A DNA stretch of 64,000 nucleotides, taken from Flectonema sp. DT1601 (Eukaryota; Euglenozoa; Diplonemea; Diplonemida; Diplonemidae). Where the stretch lies: positions 186,001 to 250,000 of the forward strand of contig OZ025833.1 of assembly GCA_964019425.1 (NCBI GenBank). Reading direction: 5' to 3'. Both the position numbers and the translations under genes were made by a program. The notes under the pieces are model-generated. The model was not told the DNA's origin. It did no database searches and was given only the letters and a program-made list of their open reading frames with translations. Of this stretch, positions 12,385-23,346 are shown piece by piece (position 1 is the stretch's first letter; each line of letters starts with the position of its first letter).

Positions 12385-13770
12385 TGACAGGGCTGGGGGG
12401 GTGAAATAAGAAAAAAGGGATTTCGGATTTTTATTTTTTTATTTTATTTACTCCTTCCCAGCAAGTTTTTTTTTTTTCTTTTTTCTGATAATTTTTAAAA
12501 ATAAAGGCGCAATTCGCAAAAGTATGTCGTTTCTCTTGATGCAAGCTTGGAGAACCAAGCAGCCAATGCAACAAAATACTCCCAAGAAAGGACAGTTCCT
12601 AACAAGTAAGTATTTATTTATATACGAAACAAAGAAGAAAGTCAAAATTCAGAGGAAATGCTCACAGGGTAGTCGAAGATCTCACTGATGATAAGAGAGT
12701 ATTCAAGCAACAAAACTACATTGAATTTAAATAAAAAAATAAAAATTAATCTTAGAAAAAACAAAATAAAATAAAAACAAAAATAATAACAAACCGACTA
12801 CATGTAATATTGAGCACACTAAGCAGGACGAAAAAAAATAAAATAAAAAATAATAATAAAGTTTTTTTTTTTTGGTTTTTTGAGAAAAAATAAGCACTGT
12901 CAGTGCAAATATACAATAGGAGTGTAGTACTACAGAAGCTCCCGCTAGAAGTAACATCTTTTTTAAAGTTGATTTCCTCGACTCGACAACCACTGTGAGA
13001 ATGTGAGAAAACTTTTTTTAAATAGAAAAGTTACTTTCAATGGCTGGGTAGATAAAGAAGCTCATTACATATTACGTATTGCGCATCGCTGAACAGCAAA
13101 CTAAGGAGCATCAGATAAAACTCCACTGGACTACGAGGCAGCCATGTTTGGGTTCAAGGAAATAAAAAATAGATATTTGAAAAAAAAAAAAAAAATAAAA
13201 AATAAGGAAGACACCATAAAAAAGGCTAATTTTTCTAAATACATTTTATTATAAATAGCTTACTTCTTTTTTTTTTTTTTTTTCTTTTTCCCCTCTTAAA
13301 GAGTTTTTGGAAAAAAAAAAAAAAAAAAAAAAAAATCAAAATACTGCCCAGTTAAAGTGTTGCTGCTAAAGCATCTCACATGACTTCAACTAATTTGTAG
13401 ACGAACCATAAGTCAGTTGTCGAACTGAAGGGGACGAACAAAAAAAAAAAAAAAAAAAAAACGAAATTTCAAAAAAATAAAATTAACCCTCGCTAGAAAT
13501 ACATAATTTTGGAAGGGGGACAAAAAAAGTACACAAGTGGGGCTCAGGAGGTAATCTCCTCCCTCCCTACTACTAAAAAAAAGTTGTAATGAGAGAACCC
13601 CTTCAGGGTTAGCTTTACGCCGAATTATTTGAAAGAAACACAAAAAAAAAAAAAAAAAAAAAAAAGCCTCCGAAAAAAGCCTTATAAAACACTATTATTA
13701 CTAGTACTACATCGATCAACATAAAAAAAAAAAAGAAAAAAATCGACAACAAGATTACGAGAAAAAAGGA

Positions 13771-13890
13771 GTATAACTTTGACAATGTAAAAAACAGTAA
13801 CAACTTTTAGGTATTACAAACAAAAATTAGCATCAAAGTACTTGAATGAAAAAATATTTGTAGTTATTAATCAAAGAAAAGGTTACGTTC
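13771..13890. repeat. Structured repeat family C, copy 2
   Basis: Same orientation as copies 1, 3 and 4. Carries AACTTTGACAATGTA, CAGTAACAACTTTTAGGTAT, ATCAAAGTACTTGAATGA and TAATCAAAGAAAAGGTTACG. Terminal complementarity CTTTGA/TCAAAG and GTAACAAC/GTTATTAA is retained. Confidence 0.75.
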
Positions 13891-15403
13891 AGAAGAAAGA
13901 AAAAAAGAAAATCATGAAAAAGCGAAATAAAAAAAATAAAAAAAAATTGTCTTATTGACCAGAAGATGTTGTCGTATCTGGTAATTCGGGGACCACGTAC
14001 TACTATCAGGTTGAGCAGGTTTATACATTTTCTCGAAAAAAAAAAAAAAAAAAAACAGCACACATCACTAAGAGTTCTCGCTATTGAATGATTGTTGTCT
14101 CCCGTAGGTAACAATAACATGCTACCGCTCTGAAGAAACAAGAATGGGTTGATTAGAATATTATTGTGCTTTCCTTAGAAGCGACCAGTTAGATAAAAGG
14201 TTTGCACGTTTTGATTGCAGAAGAATTCTTACTATTAGATATTGCAAAGTGTAAAACAATATCTGTTGATGGAATGAATAAATTTTCTTTCCTTTTTTTT
14301 TTTGTTTTTTTCTTTTCTGTTCCCTTTTTCTGTTTATTCTCATCTTCCTGATGAAAAAAGCAAACGAAGTAGGAGACGAAGTAACTGAGCCAGACCAAAA
14401 AAAAAAAATTTGATTATATTGTAAATTAGGGTTAAGGAAAGGGATCCAAGAAAAACATGAAAACTCTCCACAAAAATAGGTTTTGGTTGTTTGGTCAAAT
14501 GACCCCGAACAAAAAGAATATTTATTTTTCATTTGACAAGTTTACTACGCTACAAAAAGGTTACCATAATAAAGAGAATCCGCACCAAATGACTTGGTTT
14601 TTATTTTATTTTTTCATTCGAAGCGTTAGGTAGGGGTTGTCAACTCTGGTAACACAACTTTTCAGTAACTTCCAGCAAAAATATAGTGTTTTTTTTTTTT
14701 TATTTTTAAAAAATTTATCTTACTTTTTATCTTTCATTAATAGCAGTCCAGCGGAGACGCAGTTTTCAAGAATTACTTTTTAGAAAAGATAGCAGTATCG
14801 CTTCGTCGGCGAGACAGGGAGGAAATTATGCAAGTAAGCATTCGGACCGAATGAATACAATAACAAATTAAACTTACCGGCAGATTATTATTATTATTAC
14901 TATTAGTATTTTTTTTTTTTTTATTTCCATACATAGGACGCAATTAAATTTAGAGCGCTTCTCAGTTAGTTGGTAGCGAGTCCGAACTACCAAGTATCAG
15001 CGGCCCGATAACTCCCAATGTTGAGACGCTCGTCTGGGATTTTCTTTTTTAAATACTCTCTCAAGGTAGAATATGAGTTATTATAAAAAAGTGCACTAAA
15101 TAAAAATATAAAAAAAGAAAAATTATAAAAACACATTGTTCTGCTGTTCCATAATACACTGCGGAATACGTAGTTTCTCTCTCAAGGTAGCGACATATTT
15201 TCCAGACATCACATTCAGCAGAGTATAGAAATATGTTGGTATTAATAATTATCAGTCAATCAAAAAAAAGAAAATTCAAACGCAAATATTCGTAACAAAT
15301 AATGGTTGGTTTTTCTGGATAAAATTAAAAAAAAAATCTTTCTTCGGACCCATTCCTTACCCTGCCCTCTTCAGTGAAGAAAGTACCGAGTATGTTATAT
15401 ATT

Positions 15404-15477
15404 CCAACGTTGCTGTATATTATGAGTACTCGAGGGTGACTCACAGCAACAGAGTTTCCGAAGACTCAGTATGGATT
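15404..15477. repeat. Structured repeat family D, copy 1
   Basis: Starts CCAACGTTGCTGTATATTAT and ends CCGAAGACTCAGTATGGATT. A stem GTTGCTGT / ACAGCAAC encloses a smaller GAGT / ACTC pairing. Lacks about 20 nt present in copy 2. Confidence 0.75.
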
Positions 15478-16522
15478 GTTAAATTTATTTATTTTATTTA
15501 TTTATTTACGAAACCTAGGAAGCCAAAAGCCAGAAAAAGCTCAAACAGGGTAACAGTTATATCGCTACCAGCTAACTGTGAGACTCACTAACTTCAAACT
15601 GAAGAGTTGTAATATAATTTTATAAAAAAACATGAATCAAACTCCCAATACTTCAGCTTTTTTTTTCTCCCACACCCCCCCTTTGCCTTTTAGCCTACTA
15701 CACTATTGAACTAATAATACAAAAAAAACAAAAAAAAATATATAAAAATAAATAAACAACCCTCTAAATTTAAAAGGAGTCCTAAATATGAATTTGTTGT
15801 GCTTTTTTTTTTTTTTTTTTAAAGATTAGTATAGCAAGTCCAGACATGATAACCGTTGAGAGTGTTTTTATAAGAGAGATATAAATATATTGCATTGTAT
15901 CAAAAGTTAACCAATGTCAACATTTGAGACAAGTGACTAAAAGGAAATAATAGTACAAGTAAACACTGCGGGGGGGATTTTTAAACAGATTTCAAAAAGA
16001 CTGAAATGTTTTTTTTTTTTTTTTTTTTTTTGATGTTTTTTAAAAAAAAAAATTATATTAAATATTTAATAACAATATAAAATAATTAAATTGAAAAAAA
16101 AAAAAAAAAAAAAAAAAGGCAATAATAGGAAACGCACTATTCACCTGTTGCAAGTTGTGTCCAGAATATGGGACCGATTCCGTCTAAAAAAAATAGAGAC
16201 ATTTCAAACGCAAGTAAAGTAAATCCTCACACCTTTTTTCAAATGCTACTCACAGTTGAGGAAGAGAGAAAGTTGGACTGTTCTTGGGCACACTTTTTTT
16301 TTTTTTTTTTTTTTTTGTTTCCCCCGTTCGAAAATTTTCTTTTTTGCAACGCGTGTAACCATTGACAAAACACTGGCAACACCTACGCACTATTTGGAGA
16401 AATAAAAAAATGAAAAAAATAAAAAAAACTAAAAGAAGACAAAACAAAGACTCAAAGGATAAGGAGAAAACCTCCTTAAAAAATACGTGAATGACTTCTG
16501 GTTAGTTAGTATCCTTAAATAA

Positions 16523-16617
16523 TCCAACGTTGCTGTATATTATGAGTGCTCTAGGAGGGTAACTCACAGCAACAGAGGACCCGATCCGTAGCCATATCCG
16601 AAGACTCAGCATGGATT
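16523..16617. repeat. Structured repeat family D, copy 2
   Basis: Shares the 23 nt 5' block, the GGGTAACTCACAGCAACAGA block and CCGAAGACTCAGCATGGATT with copy 1, and has an extra GACCCGATCCGTAGCCATA segment. The nested stems GTTGCTGT/ACAGCAAC and GAGT/ACTC are intact. Confidence 0.75.
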
Positions 16618-17492
16618 AAGCGCCGATTTTTTCATTCGAGAAAAAGAAAAGAAAAAAGACAAAAAATACGACGCTTGCTAACAACCAAAAAAAAAAAAAG
16701 GTACTCTATTTGTTTGCACTAAATGATTAAAAGCGCACAACTATTATTTTGCATAATAAAATTGAGATGCATAGGGAAGACAACTACGAGCCCAATTAGA
16801 ATTCTTTTGTTTCCTACCGTTTAGTCAAAAGACAGCCTGAACGATGGATATGTAAAATAATATTTTAGCTCTGGATTGAATGCCTAAAATAAGCCGATCA
16901 GTAAGTCAGTATTATAACTTTTATTGTTACGTGAGGCTTATTCTTAATAGTGAGGGTGAGACTTTGTTTTCTTCTTACATTATTGTACCGACACATACTA
17001 CAGAGTCAGTAAAGACACTTTTGTGAATGTTGATTGTGGTTGGGAGTATCTTTTTTTTTTTATTCGTACCGCTAAATGTAAAAAAAAAAGACAGCAGCAC
17101 AATCTTTGATTTTTTTTTTTTTTTTTTTTTTTGCATTCGCGTATGTGTACAGTTGTATTGCTTGTGAAAGATCAATTGAACACTCGGTTTTTTTGTTTTT
17201 TTTCGAAATCGCATAATTCAGACTTTCCTGTCGCACAGAGCAAACATCACATTTGCTATCGAAAATACAGCTGAAAGCGTTGGTGAAATTTAATTAGTTT
17301 TAATTATGTTTTTTCTCACCCAACAGCGAAAACCGGTTTCTGTTTCATCACAGAGCCAACCAAGACTCTTGCTCGCAGTCAAATAATTTGAAACTATTCG
17401 AAGCTCCTATTTTGTATATTGATTAATTAGACTACATACGACCCTAACAGGACGCATGAACATCCTTTAATAAAATTGATTGGGGAAGTCTA

Positions 17493-17565
17493 GAACTGCT
17501 TTACTGTGAGTCTGGGTAACCCACAGCAGTAGAAGGACCCAATCGCTGAGATTCGGTTAAAAGCT
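17493..17565. repeat. Structured repeat family D, diverged copy 3
   Basis: Contains CTGGGTAACCCACAGCAGTA followed by GAAGGACCCAATCG, alignable to copy 2. The outer stem has changed on both sides (ACTGCT / AGCAGT in place of TTGCTG / CAGCAA), as expected if base pairing is under selection. The match is partial, so membership is less certain than for copies 1 and 2. Confidence 0.5.
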
Positions 17566-17888
17566 TCGGGGCCGCTTCTTAAGCAGCGCGTAATAGATGA
17601 TAAGAATTTACTTCGCAAAATAGAAATATTGCTTTTGATTGATAGTTGTTTGCTTGAAACTTATTCATAGCAGTCAATCTCACAGGGATTTTTCGTTATC
17701 AAGTATCTGCGACTCACGGTGACACAGATGTAGATCAACTATTTTCTTCCAAGAACTCACGACACAAATTAGATAACGAAAAGAGAAATAACGCTAAACT
17801 GCATAAAGAAATACTGGATTGGTTCTGGATTGGTATGTATTTAGAATCCAGATGGGGGAACAAAAAAAAAAAAAAAAGGGGAAAAAAA

Positions 17889-18027
17889 CCATTCAGATAA
17901 AGCCTTATATTTTGTTGATCGCAGACAGAACTAAAGCACAGGGGAAATAGATAAACATTTTTTTGACATAATAAATAAAACGGCTCTTAATCTGAATAGT
18001 TTTTTTTTTTTCCGACTTCGTCAGTGC
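17889..18027 (+). repeat. Structured repeat family A, copy 1
   Basis: Begins CCATTCAGATAAAGCC and ends CCGACTTCGTCAGTGC followed by a poly(A) run. Ends pair as CATTCAGAT / ATCTGAATAG. The internal blocks TTATATTTTGTTGATCGCAG and GACATAATAAATAA are shared by all copies. Orientation is given by the trailing poly(A), which may be incidental in this A-rich DNA. Confidence 0.8.
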
Positions 18028-18310
18028 AAAAAAAAAAAAAAAACGAATGCTTTGTTTTTTTTCGGTTTTGCTTGTGCGCAAGTGGAGCTAAGCAAAAACC
18101 GGTAAAACAGTTATTTTTTTTTTTTGTTGTTATTGTTACCTGTAGTCATTCAAACATTATACCGATGAAAAAAAAAGAAGAGAAAAGAAATAAAGAAAAC
18201 GGGCTGTGTGATTCCTAATCCAAAAAAAAAAAACGAAGGAAAGAAGAAAAAAAAAAAAAAAACATCTTTGAAAAAAAAAAAAAAGAAACTATCGTTTTTT
18301 TTTTTTTTAT

Positions 18311-19078
18311 CATAGATGGAAGTGCCCTCCAAATTGGAGGGCGCCTGGTGAAAATCAGCCACAAAAATTTGTAGGGCCAAAATAGGGCCATTGTAGGGCC
18401 AAAATAGGGCCAAAATAGGGCGCTGGAGGGCGCGTAGGGCGCTTTTTTAATTAAATTTAATATAATGCCGAGCTCATTTTGACACACCCCTGCCCTCAGC
18501 GAGGGTCGAATCGCATCTTATTTGACTTTTCTCCGGTTCGCCCGATCAAATGCGTCTCTGGGATATCAGTTTACTTGCCACCAGTAAACTTCTTTTTTTT
18601 CTCACAAGGTACCGTGAAGACCGGCCTATTAACAGGTTAGCAAGAACGCACTCTCCCTCCTCGAATCCCTCTATATTCGACTCGGTGCATTCTGCGGGCT
18701 AATCAGCTCCTTGTAGATCTGGGATGCATCGTCCACTGAAATGAGTTTCAGCTTCAGGGATTGCAGCAGGCTCCGGAAGCTCTCAAGGAGTAGCCCATTG
18801 TTTTTGCCATTGTTGACCTCCGAACCATGACCTGGAGGTCTCGGGTTCGAACCCCGTGACACCCTTTTTTCTCTTTCTCGAAAGACTGCCAAGCATGTCA
18901 AAAAAAATTTTGGCTTCTGCGTCAAAATACTTGTGCGTCAGTGTAAGTCGACGTCAATTTAGCTGTCTTATAGTAATAAAAAAGGTAAAAAAAAGCGCCC
19001 TCCAAAATAATATTTATATTAAAAGCGCCCTACAAGCGCCCTACACGCCCTCCAAATTGTAGGGCACTTCCATCTATG
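18311..19078. mobile_element. 768 bp non-autonomous element with terminal inverted repeats and a tRNA-like core
   Basis: The ends are near-perfect inverted repeats of about 32 bp: CATAGATGGAAGTGCCCT at the left, its complement AGGGCACTTCCATCTATG at the right, with two mismatches further in. A possible 6 bp target duplication, TTTTAT, abuts both ends (18305-18310 and 19079-19084), although the flanks are T-rich. Each subterminal region carries several copies of a TAGGGC or GTAGGGCGC word, inverted relative to the other end, as expected for transposase-binding arrays. The core holds a tRNA-like stretch at about 18791-18864 ending in a B-box-like GGGTTCGAACCCC, then GACACCC and a T run, plus a perfect hairpin AGTTTACT/AGTAAACT at 18568-18590. 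No transposase is encoded, so it would need one in trans. Confidence 0.75.
18791..18870 (+). other. tRNA-like (SINE-head-like) segment with B box and T-run terminator
   Basis: TAGCCCATTG resembles an A box. About 45 nt later GGGTTCGAACCCC is a full T-arm/B box with GGG/CCC stem, then GACACCC and TTTTTT, a pol III-type terminator. The 5' acceptor strand that should pair with GACACCC is missing and the anticodon arm is poor, so this is a tRNA-derived fragment and not a working tRNA. Confidence 0.5.
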
Positions 19079-20085
19079 TTTTATATTATTATTATTATTT
19101 CTCTGCCGAGTCATTAAGGGCTACAAAGAAAAAATAAGAAAAAAAAAAAAAAAAAAAAACTATGTCATATATTCTTTTTTTTGACGTTAAAGAAATTTAT
19201 ACTAAATAATAATTCGCTTTTATTAGGGGTTCACTATCAAACAATGGGGTAAAAACCGAAGATCGCGAAAGAAATATGATGAACTCAATTAATTATTCAA
19301 ATACATTAAATAAATAAAAAAACACACACGTTTTACCCATACCAGGTAATAAGTAAGGTAAAATATTGCTAATGACCTTTTTTTTTTTTTTTTTTTTTTT
19401 TTCAATAAAGCAATTTTTATTAACTTACTTATTGACAAAAAAGAACGCAAGTAGAAGAAATGAACTTAAAAAGAATTTTTTTTTTTTTTTTTTTTTTTTT
19501 TTGTTGCCAAATCAATAAGCAGACCCTCCGGGTCACACGAACCCCCAGAGAGAGATAAAGATATCTTTTTGATATATGAATCTCTTACTTTTACTATAAC
19601 ATCAAAAAACAACTCTCACATATTAGTAGACAGGTATTTGAAAACAATTCCAAAGATACCCTGCACACAACAACAAAAAAAACTATTTTTTAAAAAAAAA
19701 AAAAAAAAAAAATACCGACAAGTCACTAGGTGGAGACTTTAAAAAGCAGTACGTAATTTTATTGTTTGCACACTCATCCAAACCTAAAGGAACTAAAAGA
19801 CGGCCAAATTCTCTCTCTCTCTTCCTTCCTTTTTTTTTTTTTTTTTTTTTTTTTTGCATATCTACCAACCTCATAAAAAGCTCTCAACCGACAGTTGATC
19901 TCGAAACCGTTAGTGATAATTTCTTATTTTGAATAACAAAAAAAAACTTGATTGGTTTTTTTGTTGTCGTTTTACGTTTACGTAGTCAGTAGCACTGAAG
20001 TATGGATTTCGTACCTTTTTTTTTAAAAAAATAAAAGAAATTAGTTCGTTGGAATTGACAGTCACTCATGTAATTAATCAAGCAG

Positions 20086-20136
20086 GCCGCCGGGTACTGG
20101 TTAAATATAATAAAGGTACTGCTCCAGTACTGCGGC
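20086..20136. other. Bistable hairpin in the gene desert
   Basis: GTACTGG (20094-20100) pairs with CCAGTAC (20124-20130), extended by GCCGC (20086-20090) with GCGGC (20132-20136). The same 3' strand can instead pair with the nearer GTACTG (20116-20121) around a CTC triloop. Two mutually exclusive stems share one strand. Function unknown. Confidence 0.5.
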
Positions 20137-20250
20137 AGCAGACTAAATATTAAAGGAAATTGATTGCTTGTACAGCTGCAACGTACTTTTTCCCCTTTTT
20201 TCTTTTTCTTTTTTTTTTTTTAATGGTCGCAATAACAAAAAAAAATAAAA

Positions 20251-20386
20251 CCATTCAGACAAGCAGCCTTATATTTTGTTGATCGCAGCTAGTTTTACTG
20301 ACGCACCAGGGAAATAGAATAACATTTTGACCATAATAAATAACGGCTCTTAATCTGAATAGTTTCTTCTCCGACTTCGTCGGTGC
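20251..20386 (+). repeat. Structured repeat family A, copy 2
   Basis: Begins CCATTCAGACAAGCAGCC, ends CCGACTTCGTCGGTGC and is followed by a long poly(A)-rich stretch. The 3' hairpin CCGAC-TTC-GTCGG is fully paired here. Terminal pairing is CATTCAGA/TCTGAATAG. Confidence 0.8.
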
Positions 20387-22350
20387 AAAAAAAAAAAAAG
20401 AAAAGAAAAGAACAAGAACTCGTGAGATACGCTATCTTCATTTGCATCGAGACTCGGGAAAGTTTTTTTCTCTCCATTCTGACATCTCGTACAAGACGGT
20501 AAAATAGTAAGGAAAAAAAAAAAAGAAACTTCCTTTTTTTTTCTCGCACAATTCAGTTTGATTCGTTGTTTTTTTTTTAATTTTTTTGTTTTTGTTTCCT
20601 TTACTTTATCTATCATATTGCGTGAGTTTTTATTCCTTTTTGTTTTTGGTACCAAGACAGTGATGAAATGACTACTTGTCTGGAGTGTCGTTAAACAACA
20701 CACGGCATTTTTGAATCACTGCCGCATAAAGAGTTTTTTTTTTCTTAGACTTTTTTTTTGCAACGAAAAGTGAACGGAGCACAAGAGAGCTGGAAAAAAA
20801 AAGAGAGTCTTCGGAGAGACGCTTATAAGTTGGGTTGATTGAAGTTTGTCCCGTTTGTTTACACGGGTGCTGTTGGTTTGTTTCAGTCTGCTTCTATCAG
20901 AAGCCTACAAGAAAAATCCCATCGGAAGAACAGGGTTGGGGGAAAAAAAGCTAAGTTTTGTAACAAGCATATTATCATTCTAACTAGGAAAGAAGAATTT
21001 TCAAAGAATTCGAGCAGTCGTTTTTTTTTTTTTTTTTTTTTTTCAGTATTTAAAAAATGACCTGATATTTTCTCATCATGAATAATTCTACAGAGTTACC
21101 ATAAACAAATGGCCTTGATTTCCCGAGAAAAAATATTGCTTTTTAAAGTGCGAAAAAAGTGCTTTTAGGGGAAAAACCGCATCAGGACGACGTAACTCAC
21201 TGATGCTAAACAACACATCATTCAGAAGACGTGAGTTCCGAATATACGCTTATTGTTATTTTATTTAAAATAGGGAATATGATGTATTTGAGTTTGAGGT
21301 AATCAATAATAAAAAAAAAAGACTTCCAGACAAGAATACGTCGAACGCCAGCAGCAGACTTTATAGGGAGTATAACGGTGAGACAACCTTTTTGACATGG
21401 ACCATGTAAAATAGTTAACCTGTATTTCACACTGCTTGTTGATAGCGTAAAAACAATAAAAAGACTCTTGGTCTTCGTGTCTTGGAATGCAATAAAACTA
21501 AAATACATAAAAAAAAGAGGGAAAAAAAACCAAATCAAAAACAAGAGAACTGCAATTTGCTTCATCGCTTTCCTTAAATAATCAGCGCAATCGATTTCGG
21601 AATAGTAATTAAGCAAAAGGGACGGAAAAATGAGTGTCAGTCGACGAATTAATCAGTAAGAGCAAAAACTGACTGTCACACAGTCCTTAAGCAGAATCGT
21701 GAAGGAGGGGTTGAACAAAGGGAACACGTGAAACTGGTAGATAAAAAGTTTCCAAAAGTGTCCTCACAGCCCTTGTATATCAACATCCATGAATCAGTAA
21801 CTCCAAGCTAATGGATCGATCAACCATTGACGGTTTTTATCACATGATTGCTTGACAAAAGACTAGTCATCACTCAATTCTGATAAAGTAATTGGGCTTT
21901 GAGATATCATACTACTAAGCTAGATTCAAAGGAGTTCCTTTGTTGTTTTTTTTCTTGCCTTTTTTGTTTTATTTTTGTTTGCTTATTTTAATTGAGAGCT
22001 TTTTTTTTTTTTTTTTTTTTTTTTAAGTGTAACTTGTTTTTTTTTTTTTTTTTTTTTTGAGGCATGAAGGAATTTGATCGGGAGTAAAAATTAAAAAAAA
22101 AAAATCAGGTACCGAAGTTGAGACAGAAGCACTTCGCTGCTGTCTGTCATTGAAATACTTACTCTGGTTTAAAAGAGATTGGTGATAGCCATCTTACCAA
22201 AGTTTCTTTTTGTTTTATTTGTCATTCTTAGAACTCAATTTTACGCAACAGGTCAACACCTAAATGTCTGTCAAAAAAAAACGAGTCGAACGTTAAGTTC
22301 AACTGTAGAGATTACCATAATGAAAATGATGGATAGAATAGCTCAAAACT

Positions 22351-23346
22351 CTAATCCCAATCAACGAGATACTGTCTTAGAGGAAGTGGAACTGGTTCTT
22401 GAATACCAGGTCTTGGTATCTCGAGTGTCTTACTCAGATGTACAGCGGTAACATATGATAAAAATGGAGGAGCCAAATGAGTTGGTGAATCAGCAAGCGC
22501 ACGCACCTGCGGAACAGGAGAAAGAGATAAATATAATGATGGAATCTTAAGTACGCCTGAGAACATCCTCGACACAACAGCAACAAGACGAGATTGCTGA
22601 TCTAAAGTGAGACGCGCTGATAAAAAGCTCAACAGATAAAGTACCTCAGGCATATGAGCAACGTACGACAACGATGAGCAACCAGACGCCAAAGACATTA
22701 GAATCGACTTTTGACTTGGTCGGTGCCAATATTCTGTAAACAACACAAGAGCTTCAACAAACTCATCACAGATGAAAGAATCATCACTGAGATCAGTAAC
22801 ACAAAGTAGCCTGGCAGCTATTCCAGTCCAAGAATGTCTCTTTTCTTTAGGCAGTGAAGAGAAGCAATGTAACATCGTATCATGAGAAGCTAATATTATC
22901 CCGGAATTAACACACATCTCAGTCGCTAAGTATCGACACTCAAGGTGTGGGGATGACGCAAGCTGTGAGGGTGTTATGTTGTACTTTGTTAGTAGGGCTT
23001 GAGTTTCTACGGGATATTCAGAAAATCCAGAAAAGATAACTGCCTCCATCCCGGGTATAAAATCACAACTCATTCTCATACAACAAAACTCAACAGCACC
23101 CGAACTCAGTAATTCTTCCCCAACTGGTTTTTTTCCTCCTCTCCATCGAAGCCCTGGGTACAGCGGAAGCTTTCCAAATTCGAGTCGACTTTTAACTTTT
23201 TCTAAAGCTTCAGCGATGTCACCTCTGTGTTGAATGGCGTCAACAAGTAAGACGCCACATGTTAACTGGTCAGCCCACTCAAGCATGTTTTGAGAGGGTC
23301 GGCCAGAATTACCTCGCTTCCTTCTTTTGATAAAAAGGGACATCAT
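22351..23346 (-). CDS. Conserved-looking helical protein, family not recognised
   Basis: A 331-residue protein starting MMSLFIKRRKRG after an acceptor (caatcttaatcag) about 30 nt upstream. The basic N-terminus is followed by alternating amphipathic helices rich in Leu/Ser (LTCGVLLVDAIQHRGDIAEAL; FVEALVLFTEYWHRPS; MPEVLYLLSFLSARLTLDQQ) and a proline-rich end (RPGIQEPVPLPLRQYLVDWD). The pattern of short helices resembles an alpha-solenoid, and the spacing recalls the RAP/octotricopeptide-type mitochondrial proteins of protists, but no diagnostic motif is visible. It has no signal peptide or membrane segment. Codon use matches neighbours. It is probably a real gene because it is long, non-repetitive and preceded by the usual acceptor. 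Confidence 0.65.
   Translation of the reverse strand: MMSLFIKRRKRGNSGRPSQNMLEWADQLTCGVLLVDAIQHRGDIAEALEKVKSRLEFGKLPLYPGLRWRGGKKPVGEELLSSGAVEFCCMRMSCDFIPGMEAVIFSGFSEYPVETQALLTKYNITPSQLASSPHLECRYLATEMCVNSGIILASHDTMLHCFSSLPKEKRHSWTGIAARLLCVTDLSDDSFICDEFVEALVLFTEYWHRPSQKSILMSLASGCSSLSYVAHMPEVLYLLSFLSARLTLDQQSRLVAVVSRMFSGVLKIPSLYLSLSPVPQVRALADSPTHLAPPFLSYVTAVHLSKTLEIPRPGIQEPVPLPLRQYLVDWD

Larger units (their letters stand above)
11148..22350. other. 11 kb gene desert rich in A/T homopolymers and small structured repeats
   Basis: No convincing coding gene on either strand. The open frames here are low-complexity Phe/Lys strings from T/A runs. A/T homopolymers of 12-30 nt recur every few hundred bases. 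Between them lie short complex sequences: copies of four repeat families (A-D, listed separately), a 768 bp element with terminal inverted repeats, a bistable hairpin near 20086-20136 and small perfect hairpins such as GAATGC-TAG-GCATTC near 11499-11513. The layout suggests dispersed small non-coding RNA genes or short mobile repeats rather than decayed protein genes. Confidence 0.6.

Noticed and set aside
14953-15031. tRNA-like 79 nt segment (GAGCGCT ... GACGCTC ends, CTCAGTTAGTTGGTAG D-arm-like sequence)
   Set aside because: No TTCRA T-loop or B box, one mismatch plus a wobble in the acceptor stem and no plausible anticodon arm. At best a decayed tRNA relic, so not annotated.
15404-15477. 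Family D as spliced-leader RNA genes
   Set aside because: Only the first six bases resemble the leader I recall. No donor GT, no Sm-like site at the expected distance and no tandem array.
17889-18027. Hammerhead-ribozyme reading of family A (minus strand CTGACGA ... GAAAC)
   Set aside because: The core words are present, but stem II cannot form between them and no cleavage-site helix is positioned correctly. The sequence is better explained as a CYGAC-GAA-GTCGG hairpin.
21218-21616. 132-residue open frame with a hydrophobic middle
   Set aside because: Phe/Leu/Ile content follows from T-rich DNA, and there is no acceptor, domain or codon pattern like neighbouring genes.
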